From the NCBI GenBank assembly GCA_019894955.1, contig JAGXNQ010000013.1:492-32538 (forward strand): a DNA stretch of 32,047 bases, read 5' to 3'. The translations under genes and the position numbers were made by a program. The notes under the pieces are model-generated. The model was not told the origin of the DNA. It saw only the letters and a program-made list of their open reading frames with translations, and ran no database searches. Below, piece after piece: positions 23,391-31,555 of this stretch. Positions within the stretch are counted from its first letter, which is position 1. Every line of letters starts with the position of its first letter. Source of the stretch: Promethearchaeota archaeon. Its GTDB lineage: Archaea; Asgardarchaeota; Lokiarchaeia; Sigyniarchaeales; SOKP01.

Positions 23391-24647
23391 ATGATTTCAA
23401 AACCAAATCCATATGAAACTCGGAAGAAATAGTTAGAAATTGCTGCTAGATTGATAAACTTATCATCAAATACGATCAAATACCTAAAAGAAGTTGATAG
23501 ATCGTTGATAGTATCTATGCCAATAAACATGGATGATGGCTCCTTAAAAATTTTTGAAGGATATAGAGTTCACCACTCTACACTTCGAGGTCCGGCTATA
23601 GGAGGTGTGAGATATGCTGCAGATTTAACTTTGGATGACATTAAAGCACTTGCATTTTTAATGACTTTTAAAACAGCTTTACTTGGAATTCCTCTTGGAG
23701 GTTCGAAAGGAGGAATAAAAGTGGATGTGAAAAAATTATCTAAAAAAGAGTTAGAGAAACTCACCAGAAGATACACAGCAGAAATAATAAATCTTATTGG
23801 ACCAGATATTGATATACTTGGTCCTGGTTTAAATACTGATGAACAAACCATTGCTTGGATGATGGATGTATATTCAATGCAAAAAGGAAGATCAGTTCCT
23901 TCCGTCGGAGTTGGAAAACCAATAGAATTTGGAGGAACTGTTGGAAGAAAGGAGGCATCTGGAACGGGAATGTTTTATATTCTACAAGCATTATGCGATA
24001 AATTAAATTTTGATAAAACATCATTAGACATTGTAATTCAAGGATTTGGGAATGTTGGAATGGTAATTGCAGAAACTTTATATAAAAATAAATGTAAGAT
24101 AATAGCTCTTTCAGATACAAAAGGAGGAATATACTCCCCTGAGGGTTTAGACATAGAAAAATTAATATCTTGGAAGTTAGCAGGTAATTTTATCAAAGAT
24201 TACAAAGATAATAGTACGAAAGCAATTACTAATCAAGAATTATTAGAATTAAAATGCAATTTCTTGATACCAGCTGCAATCGAAAACCAAATTACAAGTA
24301 AAAATGCAGATAAGATTGATTGCCAAATAATTTTAGAAGGCGCAGACGGACCAGTTACAAGTCAAGCAGATGCTATATTAAATGATAAAGGAATTTTAGT
24401 TGTTCCAGATATTTTAGCAAATGGGGGTGCTCTATGTGTATCCTATTTCGAATATATTCAAGATGTTCATTCTTATTTCTGGAAAATAGATCGAGTTAAT
24501 CGAGAAATGAAGAATATATTGCTAGAAGCATTTGAAAGAGTTTGGGAACTCTCAAAAGAAAGAAATGTATCTCTTCGAAATGCAGCATATATGATTGCGA
24601 TTGATCGAGTAGCAAAAACTCATGAATTAAGAGGATTATTTCCTTGA
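23391..24647 (+). CDS. gdhA: Glu/Leu/Phe/Val dehydrogenase family protein with in-frame TAG (possible pseudogene)
   Basis: Translation from ATG 23391, behind a good SD, gives ISKPNPYETRKK, then TAG (23430-23432), then LEIAARLINLSSNT and the full family sequence. Family members usually have an N-terminus like this without a stop. Past the TAG the first start is TTG 23451 (398 residues). Visible motifs: MTFK and GGSKGGIKV (substrate-binding and catalytic lysines, residues 94 and 106), GGTVGRKEASG, the NAD-fold IQGFGNVGMV, and LVVPDILANGGALCVSYFEY. The loop that reads APDV in typical glutamate dehydrogenases reads GPGL here, so the catalytic Asp is Gly146. It may be a decaying gene, a readthrough or reinitiation product, or a non-catalytic paralogue. 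Confidence 0.8.
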
Positions 24648-25414
24648 ATTAATAATTCAATCAATTGTTCCGTTATTTTTCTCATTGCGATATAACTAAC
24701 AAAATTTTTATTAACATCAATGATTGGTAATCCTTGTAATTCCATTTTAATGATCTCTTCATCCCTTGGAATTTTATCCAAAATTGGAAGGTTATAAGCT
24801 TCTAATTTTTCAATTATCCTAGAGATATCACCTTCTACTTTATTGATAATTACTCCACAACGTTTATAATGAGTAAATTTATCTGCACTACTCCTGATTG
24901 AATCTGCAGTATCGACACTTCTAAGAGAAATATCCGTGACTAATAGAAGATAATCAATACTCTCTATTACTTTTCTATTGATTTGTTCTAAACCCGCCTC
25001 ACAATCAATTAATATGATTTCAAAATCTCTTGAAATTGACTGTATTACTTTTTTCAGGAGGGCATTTGAAGGACAAAAACATCCAGGATCTTCTGGTTGG
25101 CCAATTGACAGTAAACTAAAGAATTTGTTTTCAGCAATGGCATTGTACACCTCAAAATCGATATTTGCTGCAATATCTTTAATTTCTTTTTTCTTGAGTA
25201 ATGTTTTTTCAATGACCTCTGAACGAATACTTTCGATACTTTTCGAAGGAACCAGTTTTACCATCTTACTTAAGTGTGGATGGGTAGGATCAGCATCAAT
25301 GAGGAGAAGCTTATAATCATAATCCTCAGAAATAATTTTAGCTAATAATGCTGTAACTAGGGTTTTTCCGACTCCACCTTTGCCCACAACTGCAATAGTT
25401 TGCGGTTTTTCCAT
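24620..25414 (-). CDS. cooC: CooC-type nickel-insertion ATPase (CODH/ACS maturation)
   Basis: 264 residues from the ATG at 25414; the upstream TTG at 25447 overlaps the previous stop and is less likely. It has the deviant Walker A GKGGVGKT near residue 11, LLLIDADP, and GCFCPSNALLKKV with Cys112 and Cys114. This CxC is the nickel-binding pair of CooC1-type proteins. CooC dimers load nickel into CO dehydrogenase or acetyl-CoA synthase using ATP. It follows the acetyl-CoA-synthase-like gene by 22 bases on the same strand, which supports a role in CODH/ACS assembly. Its end overlaps the convergent dehydrogenase gene by 28 bases. Confidence 0.85.
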   Translation of the reverse strand: MEKPQTIAVVGKGGVGKTLVTALLAKIISEDYDYKLLLIDADPTHPHLSKMVKLVPSKSIESIRSEVIEKTLLKKKEIKDIAANIDFEVYNAIAENKFFSLLSIGQPEDPGCFCPSNALLKKVIQSISRDFEIILIDCEAGLEQINRKVIESIDYLLLVTDISLRSVDTADSIRSSADKFTHYKRCGVIINKVEGDISRIIEKLEAYNLPILDKIPRDEEIIKMELQGLPIIDVNKNFVSYIAMRKITEQLIELLIQGNNPLNS

Positions 25415-25436
25415 AATTATTATGCCATCATTTAAT

Positions 25437-26204
25437 TTAATTTTCAAGTTGATTTCTAGATTTTAGTACATCTTTTACGTCTTCACAATCTTCAAAATAT
25501 GGACATATTTCGCATCCCCAATCATAATCACAATCAATTTTCTTTTTCCACTCATCAACTTTTTTTTTCCACTTTTCTAGGTGGAGACTCGTCAGGATAG
25601 ATGTAATTTGGATGAATTCATGAATAGATTTTGGATCATTATTTATAAAAAAGATCTCAATGGATTCAATTAAATCTTTGAATTTTGCTTTGTAAAGATG
25701 AATAATGGCATTTCCTAAAAATTCCATTGAAAATTTTTTTGTTAATAGAGATGAATTTATCCTGCACCAAAACTTTCGGGGTATAGTTCTGATTGAAAAG
25801 CCTTCAATACCATTAGATATCAAATTTAATCCACGCAGTTCTTGGAACATCTGCTCAGATATAGAATTAACACCTATTAACAAGAACATTCCAAAATGTA
25901 ATTTAGATTGAGTTACATCTTGGAATTCTGGACCAATTACCGTGATTTTTCCATTTTGAATATGATTATTATGAATAATTGGATGAATTAATGAAAACGA
26001 TTGAACACCAAATCCCCCTAATTCTAATGCTGTTTCCTCTTCCAGAATTATCTCTTTGTATTTATTAACTCCTACTTTAATATTAAATTGTTGTAAGTAA
26101 GAAGAAATGTCTTGTGGTGATTGATAATATCTTATTGTCTTACCACTTTCTTTTTCTAAAGTTAAATATTGCTGTATCGACCTGAGGATGTTTTCAACTG
26201 TCAA
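25437..26204 (-). CDS. acetyl-CoA synthase beta (CdhC)-like protein, short form
   Basis: 255 residues from a TTG; a TGA lies two codons before it and no ATG is near. The stretch ALELGGFGVQSFSLI ... NGKITVIGPEF ... FGMFLLIGV ... FWCRINSSL ... LGNAIIHLYKAKF matches, as I recall it, the CdhC/AcsB domain just before the A-cluster (VELGGPKV ... GKVEVIGPD ... LYKxEFP). A Cys-rich end follows (CDYDWGCEICPYFEDC) where CdhC has GCTLCQxxxxxxxC. The rest of the A-cluster domain, with its CxC nickel site, is absent, so full synthase activity is unlikely. Full-length CdhC exceeds 400 residues. Pairing with cooC suggests a chaperone, regulatory or partial-synthase role. The homology is confident by pattern but needs a profile search. 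Confidence 0.6.
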   Translation of the reverse strand: MTVENILRSIQQYLTLEKESGKTIRYYQSPQDISSYLQQFNIKVGVNKYKEIILEEETALELGGFGVQSFSLIHPIIHNNHIQNGKITVIGPEFQDVTQSKLHFGMFLLIGVNSISEQMFQELRGLNLISNGIEGFSIRTIPRKFWCRINSSLLTKKFSMEFLGNAIIHLYKAKFKDLIESIEIFFINNDPKSIHEFIQITSILTSLHLEKWKKKVDEWKKKIDCDYDWGCEICPYFEDCEDVKDVLKSRNQLEN

Positions 26205-26267
26205 TTTTCACAGAAAATATCTTTTAAAAAATAATTAAATATATATGATCTAAAGTAAAAATTACTC

Positions 26268-26276
26268 ATATAAATA
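26268..26276 (+). promoter_or_regulatory. TATA-like box of the 26302-31549 operon
   Basis: ATATAAATA ends 25 bases before the ATG at 26302, implying a leaderless transcript. It lies in the 97-base divergent gap shared with the acetyl-CoA-synthase-like gene. Confidence 0.4.
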
Positions 26277-26301
26277 TCAAATCGGGATTCAATTTAAAAT
26301 A

Positions 26302-26724
26302 ATGATAGAAATAGAAAAAGCGGATGATTTGTTGGGAATTTCTTTGAATAATATCTTGAGTTTTCGGAAAAACGAAGAAGATTTCATAAAATTGGTAACT
26401 AATTGGAATAAAAAAATTATTATCGAAATTGAAAAGTTTTATCCAGTTGAAGTAATATTTGAAGAAAATGAGATTAAATTTAAAATAGAAAATATAGATA
26501 ATAAGGTAGATTTGAAAGTTAGGATGAGTCTGGATACTCTTTTAGATATAGCATATGGAAGAATAAATCCAATAAATGCAGTATTAAAGAGCAAGGTTAA
26601 AATGAAAGGAATGATTAAATTTGGAACCGTGATAAAGTTTCTTAAAATTTTTGTTAATTCTATGAAGATGGTAGCATCTCAACCTAATCAGAATTATTAT
26701 GAATTAAACAAGGAGACGAGATAG
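26302..26724 (+). CDS. SCP2 sterol-binding-domain-like protein
   Basis: 140 residues with the SCP2 pattern: amphipathic strands, then LKVRMSLDTLLDIAYGRINPINAVLKSKVKMKGMIKFGTVIKFLKIF, the usual G-x-x-x-P-x-x-A-x-x-x-G-K-x-x-x-x-G-D/M block followed by a hydrophobic helix. SCP2-like domains bind lipids or acyl-CoAs in a hydrophobic tunnel. It ends in TAG and the flavoprotein gene begins 2 bases later, so the two are co-translated. It may carry a hydrophobic substrate for the dehydrogenase. Confidence 0.72.
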   Translation: MIEIEKADDLLGISLNNILSFRKNEEDFIKLVTNWNKKIIIEIEKFYPVEVIFEENEIKFKIENIDNKVDLKVRMSLDTLLDIAYGRINPINAVLKSKVKMKGMIKFGTVIKFLKIFVNSMKMVASQPNQNYYELNKETR

Positions 26725-26726
26725 AA

Positions 26727-28208
26727 ATGACGTCAATAAAAGAGAGAAAGATTTATGAAGATATTAGCATGGAGGATGTTAGGGCAAGATTGGAAGAGAT
26801 TTTTGGAGCGAATAATGTTAGCAATAAACAAGTAGATTTATATCCTTATTCTTATGATATGACAGAATGTACTAAACAAATGCCAGATTTTGTAGTCATT
26901 CCGGAAAATAAAGAACAATTGATCGAATTAGTTAAATTTTGTAATAATCACTTAATTCCCATAGTTCCTTATATATCTGGAAATAATGTAGGGGGATTGA
27001 CCATACCTGAACGAGGTGGAATAGTTGTAGATTTTGGGAAGAAAATGAATAAGATTATTCATATCGATGATAACATGATGTATGCATTATTGGAACCAGG
27101 CGTCACATTTGGTCAATTAGAAAAATATCTCGATGAGCATTTTCCACATTTACGATATAGTTATCCGTTTGCACCACCATATGCGGGAGTAGTGGGAAAT
27201 GTGATATTAAGTGGTATGAACAACATGTCGTGTAAACTGGGCTCGATGGGGGATTCTATTAACGGTCTAGAAGTGATAACTGCAGATGGTGAGATAGCTC
27301 GTATCGGCTCTTGCTTTTATGGAAAAGATGAAGCTGATGTAAAATCTTGGTGGTCACGATATCCAATGCCAGATTTAATGGGTTTATTCATCAATTGGCA
27401 AGGGATGACTGGTTTGGTAACGAAATGTGCAGTCCAATTATGGCCAAAGCACGAATATAAAAAAATCTTTCTTGCTGTAACTTTTGGACTAACTGATGTT
27501 GCTTCAATTTTAAGGGAAGCAGGACGCACTGAAGTAGTTGATGATATTTCAGCAGTAAGTGTTGAAGTAGTAAAAATGTCAGTAGAGGTTCCTGAACCAA
27601 CCAAATATCCCGGTGAACCAGATTTTGCTGCCCTCTTAGTTATATCTGCTAAAACTAAAGCTCAATTTGAAGCAAAGAAAGAAATAGTACTGGAAACGAT
27701 AGATTATTTGAATGAAAATGGTAAAAATATTATTTTGGCTGATGTTGATGAATTTAGCAGACTTTTCAATTTAAGAGTTAGGTGCTACTTGGATTTACCT
27801 GCAGCATTACTGTCTTTGGTTGAATATTCGGGGTTAACGTGGTTTGGTTCATATGCCCCTTCACATAAATTAGAAGAATTAATTGAAAAAGTAGATAAAA
27901 TCTTTCATAAGCACAATATCCCGGCTTTCATATACATGAAATCAATGAAAAGCAGTCATTATTCAATATTTAGACCCATAATGCGTTACATGAAATTTAA
28001 AGAGGGAGAAGAAGAGCGTTATCATACTTGTTTGGAAGAAATTACAGACACTTGTATTGATTTAGGTTGCATTCCTTACAAGACACCAACTTGGATGACT
28101 GCAAAGTTAAGAGAAAAAATAAATCCCGGATGGCTCAATTTATTTGAAAAAATAAAGAATTGCATGGATCCTAATAACATTTTCAACCCTGGCAGGTGGA
28201 ATACTTAA
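26727..28208 (+). CDS. glcD: GlcD-type FAD-linked oxidase/dehydrogenase
   Basis: 493 residues of the PCMH/VAO flavoprotein fold. The FAD domain (about 35-220) has PDFVVIPENKEQLIELVKFC, GNNVGG, VVDFGKKMNKI and the region SYPFAPPYAGVVGNVILSG. The FAD-oxidase C domain follows and ends in the typical NIFNPGRW. GlcD-type enzymes oxidise 2-hydroxy acids such as lactate or glycolate; others oxidise phenols or alkyl ethers. The substrate cannot be assigned. The ATG at 26727 has AGGAGA 10 bases upstream. The downstream iron-sulfur protein overlaps by one base (TAATG) and is the expected electron acceptor. Confidence 0.88.
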   Translation: MTSIKERKIYEDISMEDVRARLEEIFGANNVSNKQVDLYPYSYDMTECTKQMPDFVVIPENKEQLIELVKFCNNHLIPIVPYISGNNVGGLTIPERGGIVVDFGKKMNKIIHIDDNMMYALLEPGVTFGQLEKYLDEHFPHLRYSYPFAPPYAGVVGNVILSGMNNMSCKLGSMGDSINGLEVITADGEIARIGSCFYGKDEADVKSWWSRYPMPDLMGLFINWQGMTGLVTKCAVQLWPKHEYKKIFLAVTFGLTDVASILREAGRTEVVDDISAVSVEVVKMSVEVPEPTKYPGEPDFAALLVISAKTKAQFEAKKEIVLETIDYLNENGKNIILADVDEFSRLFNLRVRCYLDLPAALLSLVEYSGLTWFGSYAPSHKLEELIEKVDKIFHKHNIPAFIYMKSMKSSHYSIFRPIMRYMKFKEGEEERYHTCLEEITDTCIDLGCIPYKTPTWMTAKLREKINPGWLNLFEKIKNCMDPNNIFNPGRWNT

Positions 28209-29386
28209 TGGTTACAGTTGATAGAGAAATCGTTGGTAAAGAATTTCTCGAAATGGCATTAGAGCGATGTATAAAGTGCAGCACGTGTAAATATGGTTAT
28301 AAGAACTATGAAAGATCTTGCCCGTCTGGAGAACATTTTCTATTCGAATCCTATTGGGCATCGGGGAGGATACGAACAATAAGAGGTCTATTATTGGGTG
28401 ATTTAGAATGGTCTAAAGACTTAATCGATCCAATATTTGCATGCACCACTTGTGGCGCATGTAGCGATTCATGTCAAGCACCCCATGCTGATTATATAGT
28501 TGATATGATAGAAGCACTTCGAGAATTAGCCGTTCAGCATGTAGGTCCTGCAAAAAATCAAGAGATGCTCGTATCTCGTTGTGATGAGCATTGCAATCCG
28601 TATGGAGAGGATAATTCTACGAATGAAGATTTAAAAAAGAAACATAATCTTCCAGACAAAGCTGAATGGCTTTATTTTATAGGTTGTACATCTAACTACC
28701 GACAACAATCCCTTAGAGATGCAACCCTAAGATTTTTCAAGAAAGTAGGGATAGATTTTACTTTGATTGATGAACATTGTTGTACGAGTCCAATGATCCG
28801 AACAGGACAATTATCTATTGTACATGAATACATGAACTACAATATTGAGGAAATTAAAAAAACTGGAGCAAGTAAGGTGATTACCAGTTGTGCTGGATGT
28901 TATCGAACCTTAATTAAGGACTTTAAGAAATATGGTGTGCCACATGATTTTGAAGTATATCATTCACTTGAGCTTGTAGAAAAATTATTAGATGAAGAAA
29001 AAATAGAATTAAATTCAGAATTTAATCATACAGTGACTTATCACGATCCTTGTCATTTAGGAAGACATATGGGTATTTATGAGCTCCCCAGAAAGATTTA
29101 TAAGAAAATACCTGGATTAAAATTAGTCGAAATGAAGAGAAACAGAAACTTCGCTTGGTGCTGTGGAGCAGGAGGAGGAGTCAAAATTGGATACCCCGAT
29201 TGGGCAATTGATATTTCAAAAGAGAGATTAGAAGAAGCTAAGCAAACGGGTGCTTCAATAATCACATCTACTTGCCCATTTTGTAAAACTAATTTGCAAG
29301 ATGCATCAGATAAATATAATTTTGATTTTCAAGTGTTAGATTTAATGGAGATTATAGATCAACTCGAAATAAATATTAAAGAATAA
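28208..29386 (+). CDS. glcF: GlcF/HdrD-type iron-sulfur oxidoreductase
   Basis: 392 residues from the ATG at 28208, which overlaps the previous stop and has AGGTGG about 8 bases upstream; GTG 28196 is less likely. Two N-terminal [4Fe-4S] motifs are visible (CIKCSTCKYG ... SCP and CTTCGACSDSCQ), then two CCG domains: FIGC ... HCCTSP ... CAGC and DPCHLG ... WCCGAGGG ... CPFC. The first CCG motif has CCT in place of CCG. This is the HdrD/GlcF/LldE layout. It takes electrons from the flavoprotein and passes them to a quinone-like carrier or another Hdr partner. No membrane segment is visible. Confidence 0.88.
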   Translation: MVTVDREIVGKEFLEMALERCIKCSTCKYGYKNYERSCPSGEHFLFESYWASGRIRTIRGLLLGDLEWSKDLIDPIFACTTCGACSDSCQAPHADYIVDMIEALRELAVQHVGPAKNQEMLVSRCDEHCNPYGEDNSTNEDLKKKHNLPDKAEWLYFIGCTSNYRQQSLRDATLRFFKKVGIDFTLIDEHCCTSPMIRTGQLSIVHEYMNYNIEEIKKTGASKVITSCAGCYRTLIKDFKKYGVPHDFEVYHSLELVEKLLDEEKIELNSEFNHTVTYHDPCHLGRHMGIYELPRKIYKKIPGLKLVEMKRNRNFAWCCGAGGGVKIGYPDWAIDISKERLEEAKQTGASIITSTCPFCKTNLQDASDKYNFDFQVLDLMEIIDQLEINIKE

Positions 29387-29392
29387 GTTATC

Positions 29393-31549
29393 ATGGATGA
29401 AAATTCGAAAAATCATATAAGAAATTTAAGGAATAATAACTGGAACCGATGGTGGCGTATTCCAAGGCTATTCCTCTATTTTTTTGGGATATTTACGTTT
29501 TTTTGGTATTTTTGGTCAATTATTGGTTTGTTGATTGGATTAATTCTATTTATCTTATCAAAGGATATTGCTTGGAAAAGAAATGGAATCTTACTCACGT
29601 ATTCCATTGCGTTTATAACTTTATTAGTTTTCTACTATAAAGCTTTTTCCCCTCTAAATTTAGCAATCTGGTCAGGTTTAGGTATATTTCTCTCATTTGC
29701 TATATCATTGTTAATAATAGCTATTCTAAAGAAGAAATTTGGATTTATAAAAAACTCAAAATCTAAAATAATAAACTCTTATGAAAGATTCTCAAGAAAA
29801 GCTAGAATCGTAGCTCGAATTATTACAATCATAATCCCGTTGATTTCATGGTCAATGTTAAGTATTGATGTTGAAGTCATATTTGACAACAGCCCTCGTT
29901 TGCTCTGGATACATGCTCCTTCTACTGTTAATACAAATGAAACATTTGAACTTGCGGTAGAAGCGTGGGATCAGTTTGAAAGGTTAAGTGCTACCTATAT
30001 TGGGATTGTAAGTTTTTCATTACTTTCTATCAATCTTACAACTTATACAGAAATATTTGCACCAATTGCTTCCCTTCCAGATGATTACAGTTTTACGGGT
30101 CAAATATTTGGATCAGATATCGCCTATGAAATAAAAGATGGAAAAGATAATGGTATTCATATTTTTGATATAAGTATTGAGACCCCAGGCATCCACTATG
30201 TTTTAGTTAATGAGAGCTATACGAATAATTTATACTTCAGCAATCCTATTATAGTAAAAAATCAAACGAATAATGAAAAAAATATCGTTTGGGGAGATCT
30301 TCATACTCACACTGGACTTTCAGATGGAACCGGTACCCTTGAACATTCATATTATTACGCTCGTTATATCGCTCGTTTGGATTTTAATGCGATTACCGAT
30401 CATGGTGAAATCTTAATGTGGAATCCAAGTTCCTTGAATTATTTAGAATCAGTAACCAATAATGCTTATGCCTCTGGCGATTTTGTAACATTTCATGGAA
30501 TTGAATGGACACAAGTAAAAACGGGGCATTACACCTGCATTTTTAGTGGAAATCAATTATTGAAAGAACCACTCCTCTCATATATATTGGTTCCGACAAC
30601 TCAAGATTTATGGAATACGCTTGATTCTTTCACGCAAAGTACGGGAGCTAGAGCTTTAGCATTACCTCATCACACCACTAAGAGAGCTTATCCACAGGAT
30701 TGGATCTATATAAATCCAAAATATGTTAAAATTGCCGAAGTTTCTTCGGTTCATGGTGATTTTTTATTCGAACATGGAAATGAGCTGAATTATCGAGGAG
30801 CTATTGATCCACCTCCCCTTCATACCCGGGGTTCCTCAATAATGGATGCATTCACGATGGGATATAGGATGACATTATATAGCTCGAGTGACGAACATGA
30901 TGGACATCCAGGTCACAGTTTAAGCCATACAAGGGCTTATATTGGTCACCAACGTCCATTTAGTACTTGGCTTACGAGAAATGAACATCCTTATCCGGGA
31001 GGCTTAACAGCTGCATTTGTTGACAATCTAACTCGTGAAGGTGTTTTTTCAGGATTAGAAAATCAGAGGATTTATGCAAATTCTGATCATGGCAGACCCA
31101 TACTTATTTTCAGTATTAATGGAACAAAAGTGGGAGATGGTTCTACACTTAATGTGAATAACCAAAATTCTCATAGATTAATAAACATTTTTCTAGCTCA
31201 AGATGGTGCTCCAGTAGCTAAAATGTCTGAAGCCGCTTCTGTTACTGCTAATTGGGATCCTAATTGGGAAGGTGCTATTGAAATAATGAAAAATGGAGAA
31301 TTGTGGCAATCAAGAGACATATTAAGCCCCATTGCCAACGTTTCTATTGTTGATACTACTCCAATTACCGGAACAACTTATGAACCTAATTGTGTTGAAA
31401 TTGATGGTCAATTTTATGTCAATCAAGATAGTGATAATCCAATAATTCCGAACAACTTGAATACAAATGGATTTGATTATTATCTTGTCCGATTCGTCGG
31501 AGATAACGGCAGAATGAGCTGGGTAGGACCAATATGGGTTGAATATTAA
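29393..31549 (+). CDS. membrane-anchored PHP-domain (DUF3604-like) protein
   Basis: 718 residues. Four hydrophobic segments (about 26-55, 65-83, 91-112, 138-160) are followed by a beta-rich, probably extracellular part at 165-295, then a PHP metal-dependent phosphoesterase-type domain. Its metal motifs are GDLHTHTGLSDG (His304, His306), TDHGE (336-339), a His-Gly-Glu segment, LPHHTT, and SSSDEHDGHPG. The layout fits DUF3604, a PHP subfamily of unknown substrate. The active site faces outside if the last helix is the anchor. It follows glcF by 6 bases and may be part of the same operon. It could hydrolyse an external substrate; this is inference. Confidence 0.8.
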   Translation: MDENSKNHIRNLRNNNWNRWWRIPRLFLYFFGIFTFFWYFWSIIGLLIGLILFILSKDIAWKRNGILLTYSIAFITLLVFYYKAFSPLNLAIWSGLGIFLSFAISLLIIAILKKKFGFIKNSKSKIINSYERFSRKARIVARIITIIIPLISWSMLSIDVEVIFDNSPRLLWIHAPSTVNTNETFELAVEAWDQFERLSATYIGIVSFSLLSINLTTYTEIFAPIASLPDDYSFTGQIFGSDIAYEIKDGKDNGIHIFDISIETPGIHYVLVNESYTNNLYFSNPIIVKNQTNNEKNIVWGDLHTHTGLSDGTGTLEHSYYYARYIARLDFNAITDHGEILMWNPSSLNYLESVTNNAYASGDFVTFHGIEWTQVKTGHYTCIFSGNQLLKEPLLSYILVPTTQDLWNTLDSFTQSTGARALALPHHTTKRAYPQDWIYINPKYVKIAEVSSVHGDFLFEHGNELNYRGAIDPPPLHTRGSSIMDAFTMGYRMTLYSSSDEHDGHPGHSLSHTRAYIGHQRPFSTWLTRNEHPYPGGLTAAFVDNLTREGVFSGLENQRIYANSDHGRPILIFSINGTKVGDGSTLNVNNQNSHRLINIFLAQDGAPVAKMSEAASVTANWDPNWEGAIEIMKNGELWQSRDILSPIANVSIVDTTPITGTTYEPNCVEIDGQFYVNQDSDNPIIPNNLNTNGFDYYLVRFVGDNGRMSWVGPIWVEY

Positions 31550-31555
31550 TATTGG

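Noticed and set aside
23430-23432. Pyrrolysine encoded by the TAG
   Set aside because: Not supported as a main reading: the residue is not in a methylamine methyltransferase, no pyl gene is in the window, and TAG ends other genes here (5811, 26724). Kept only as one alternative in the finding.
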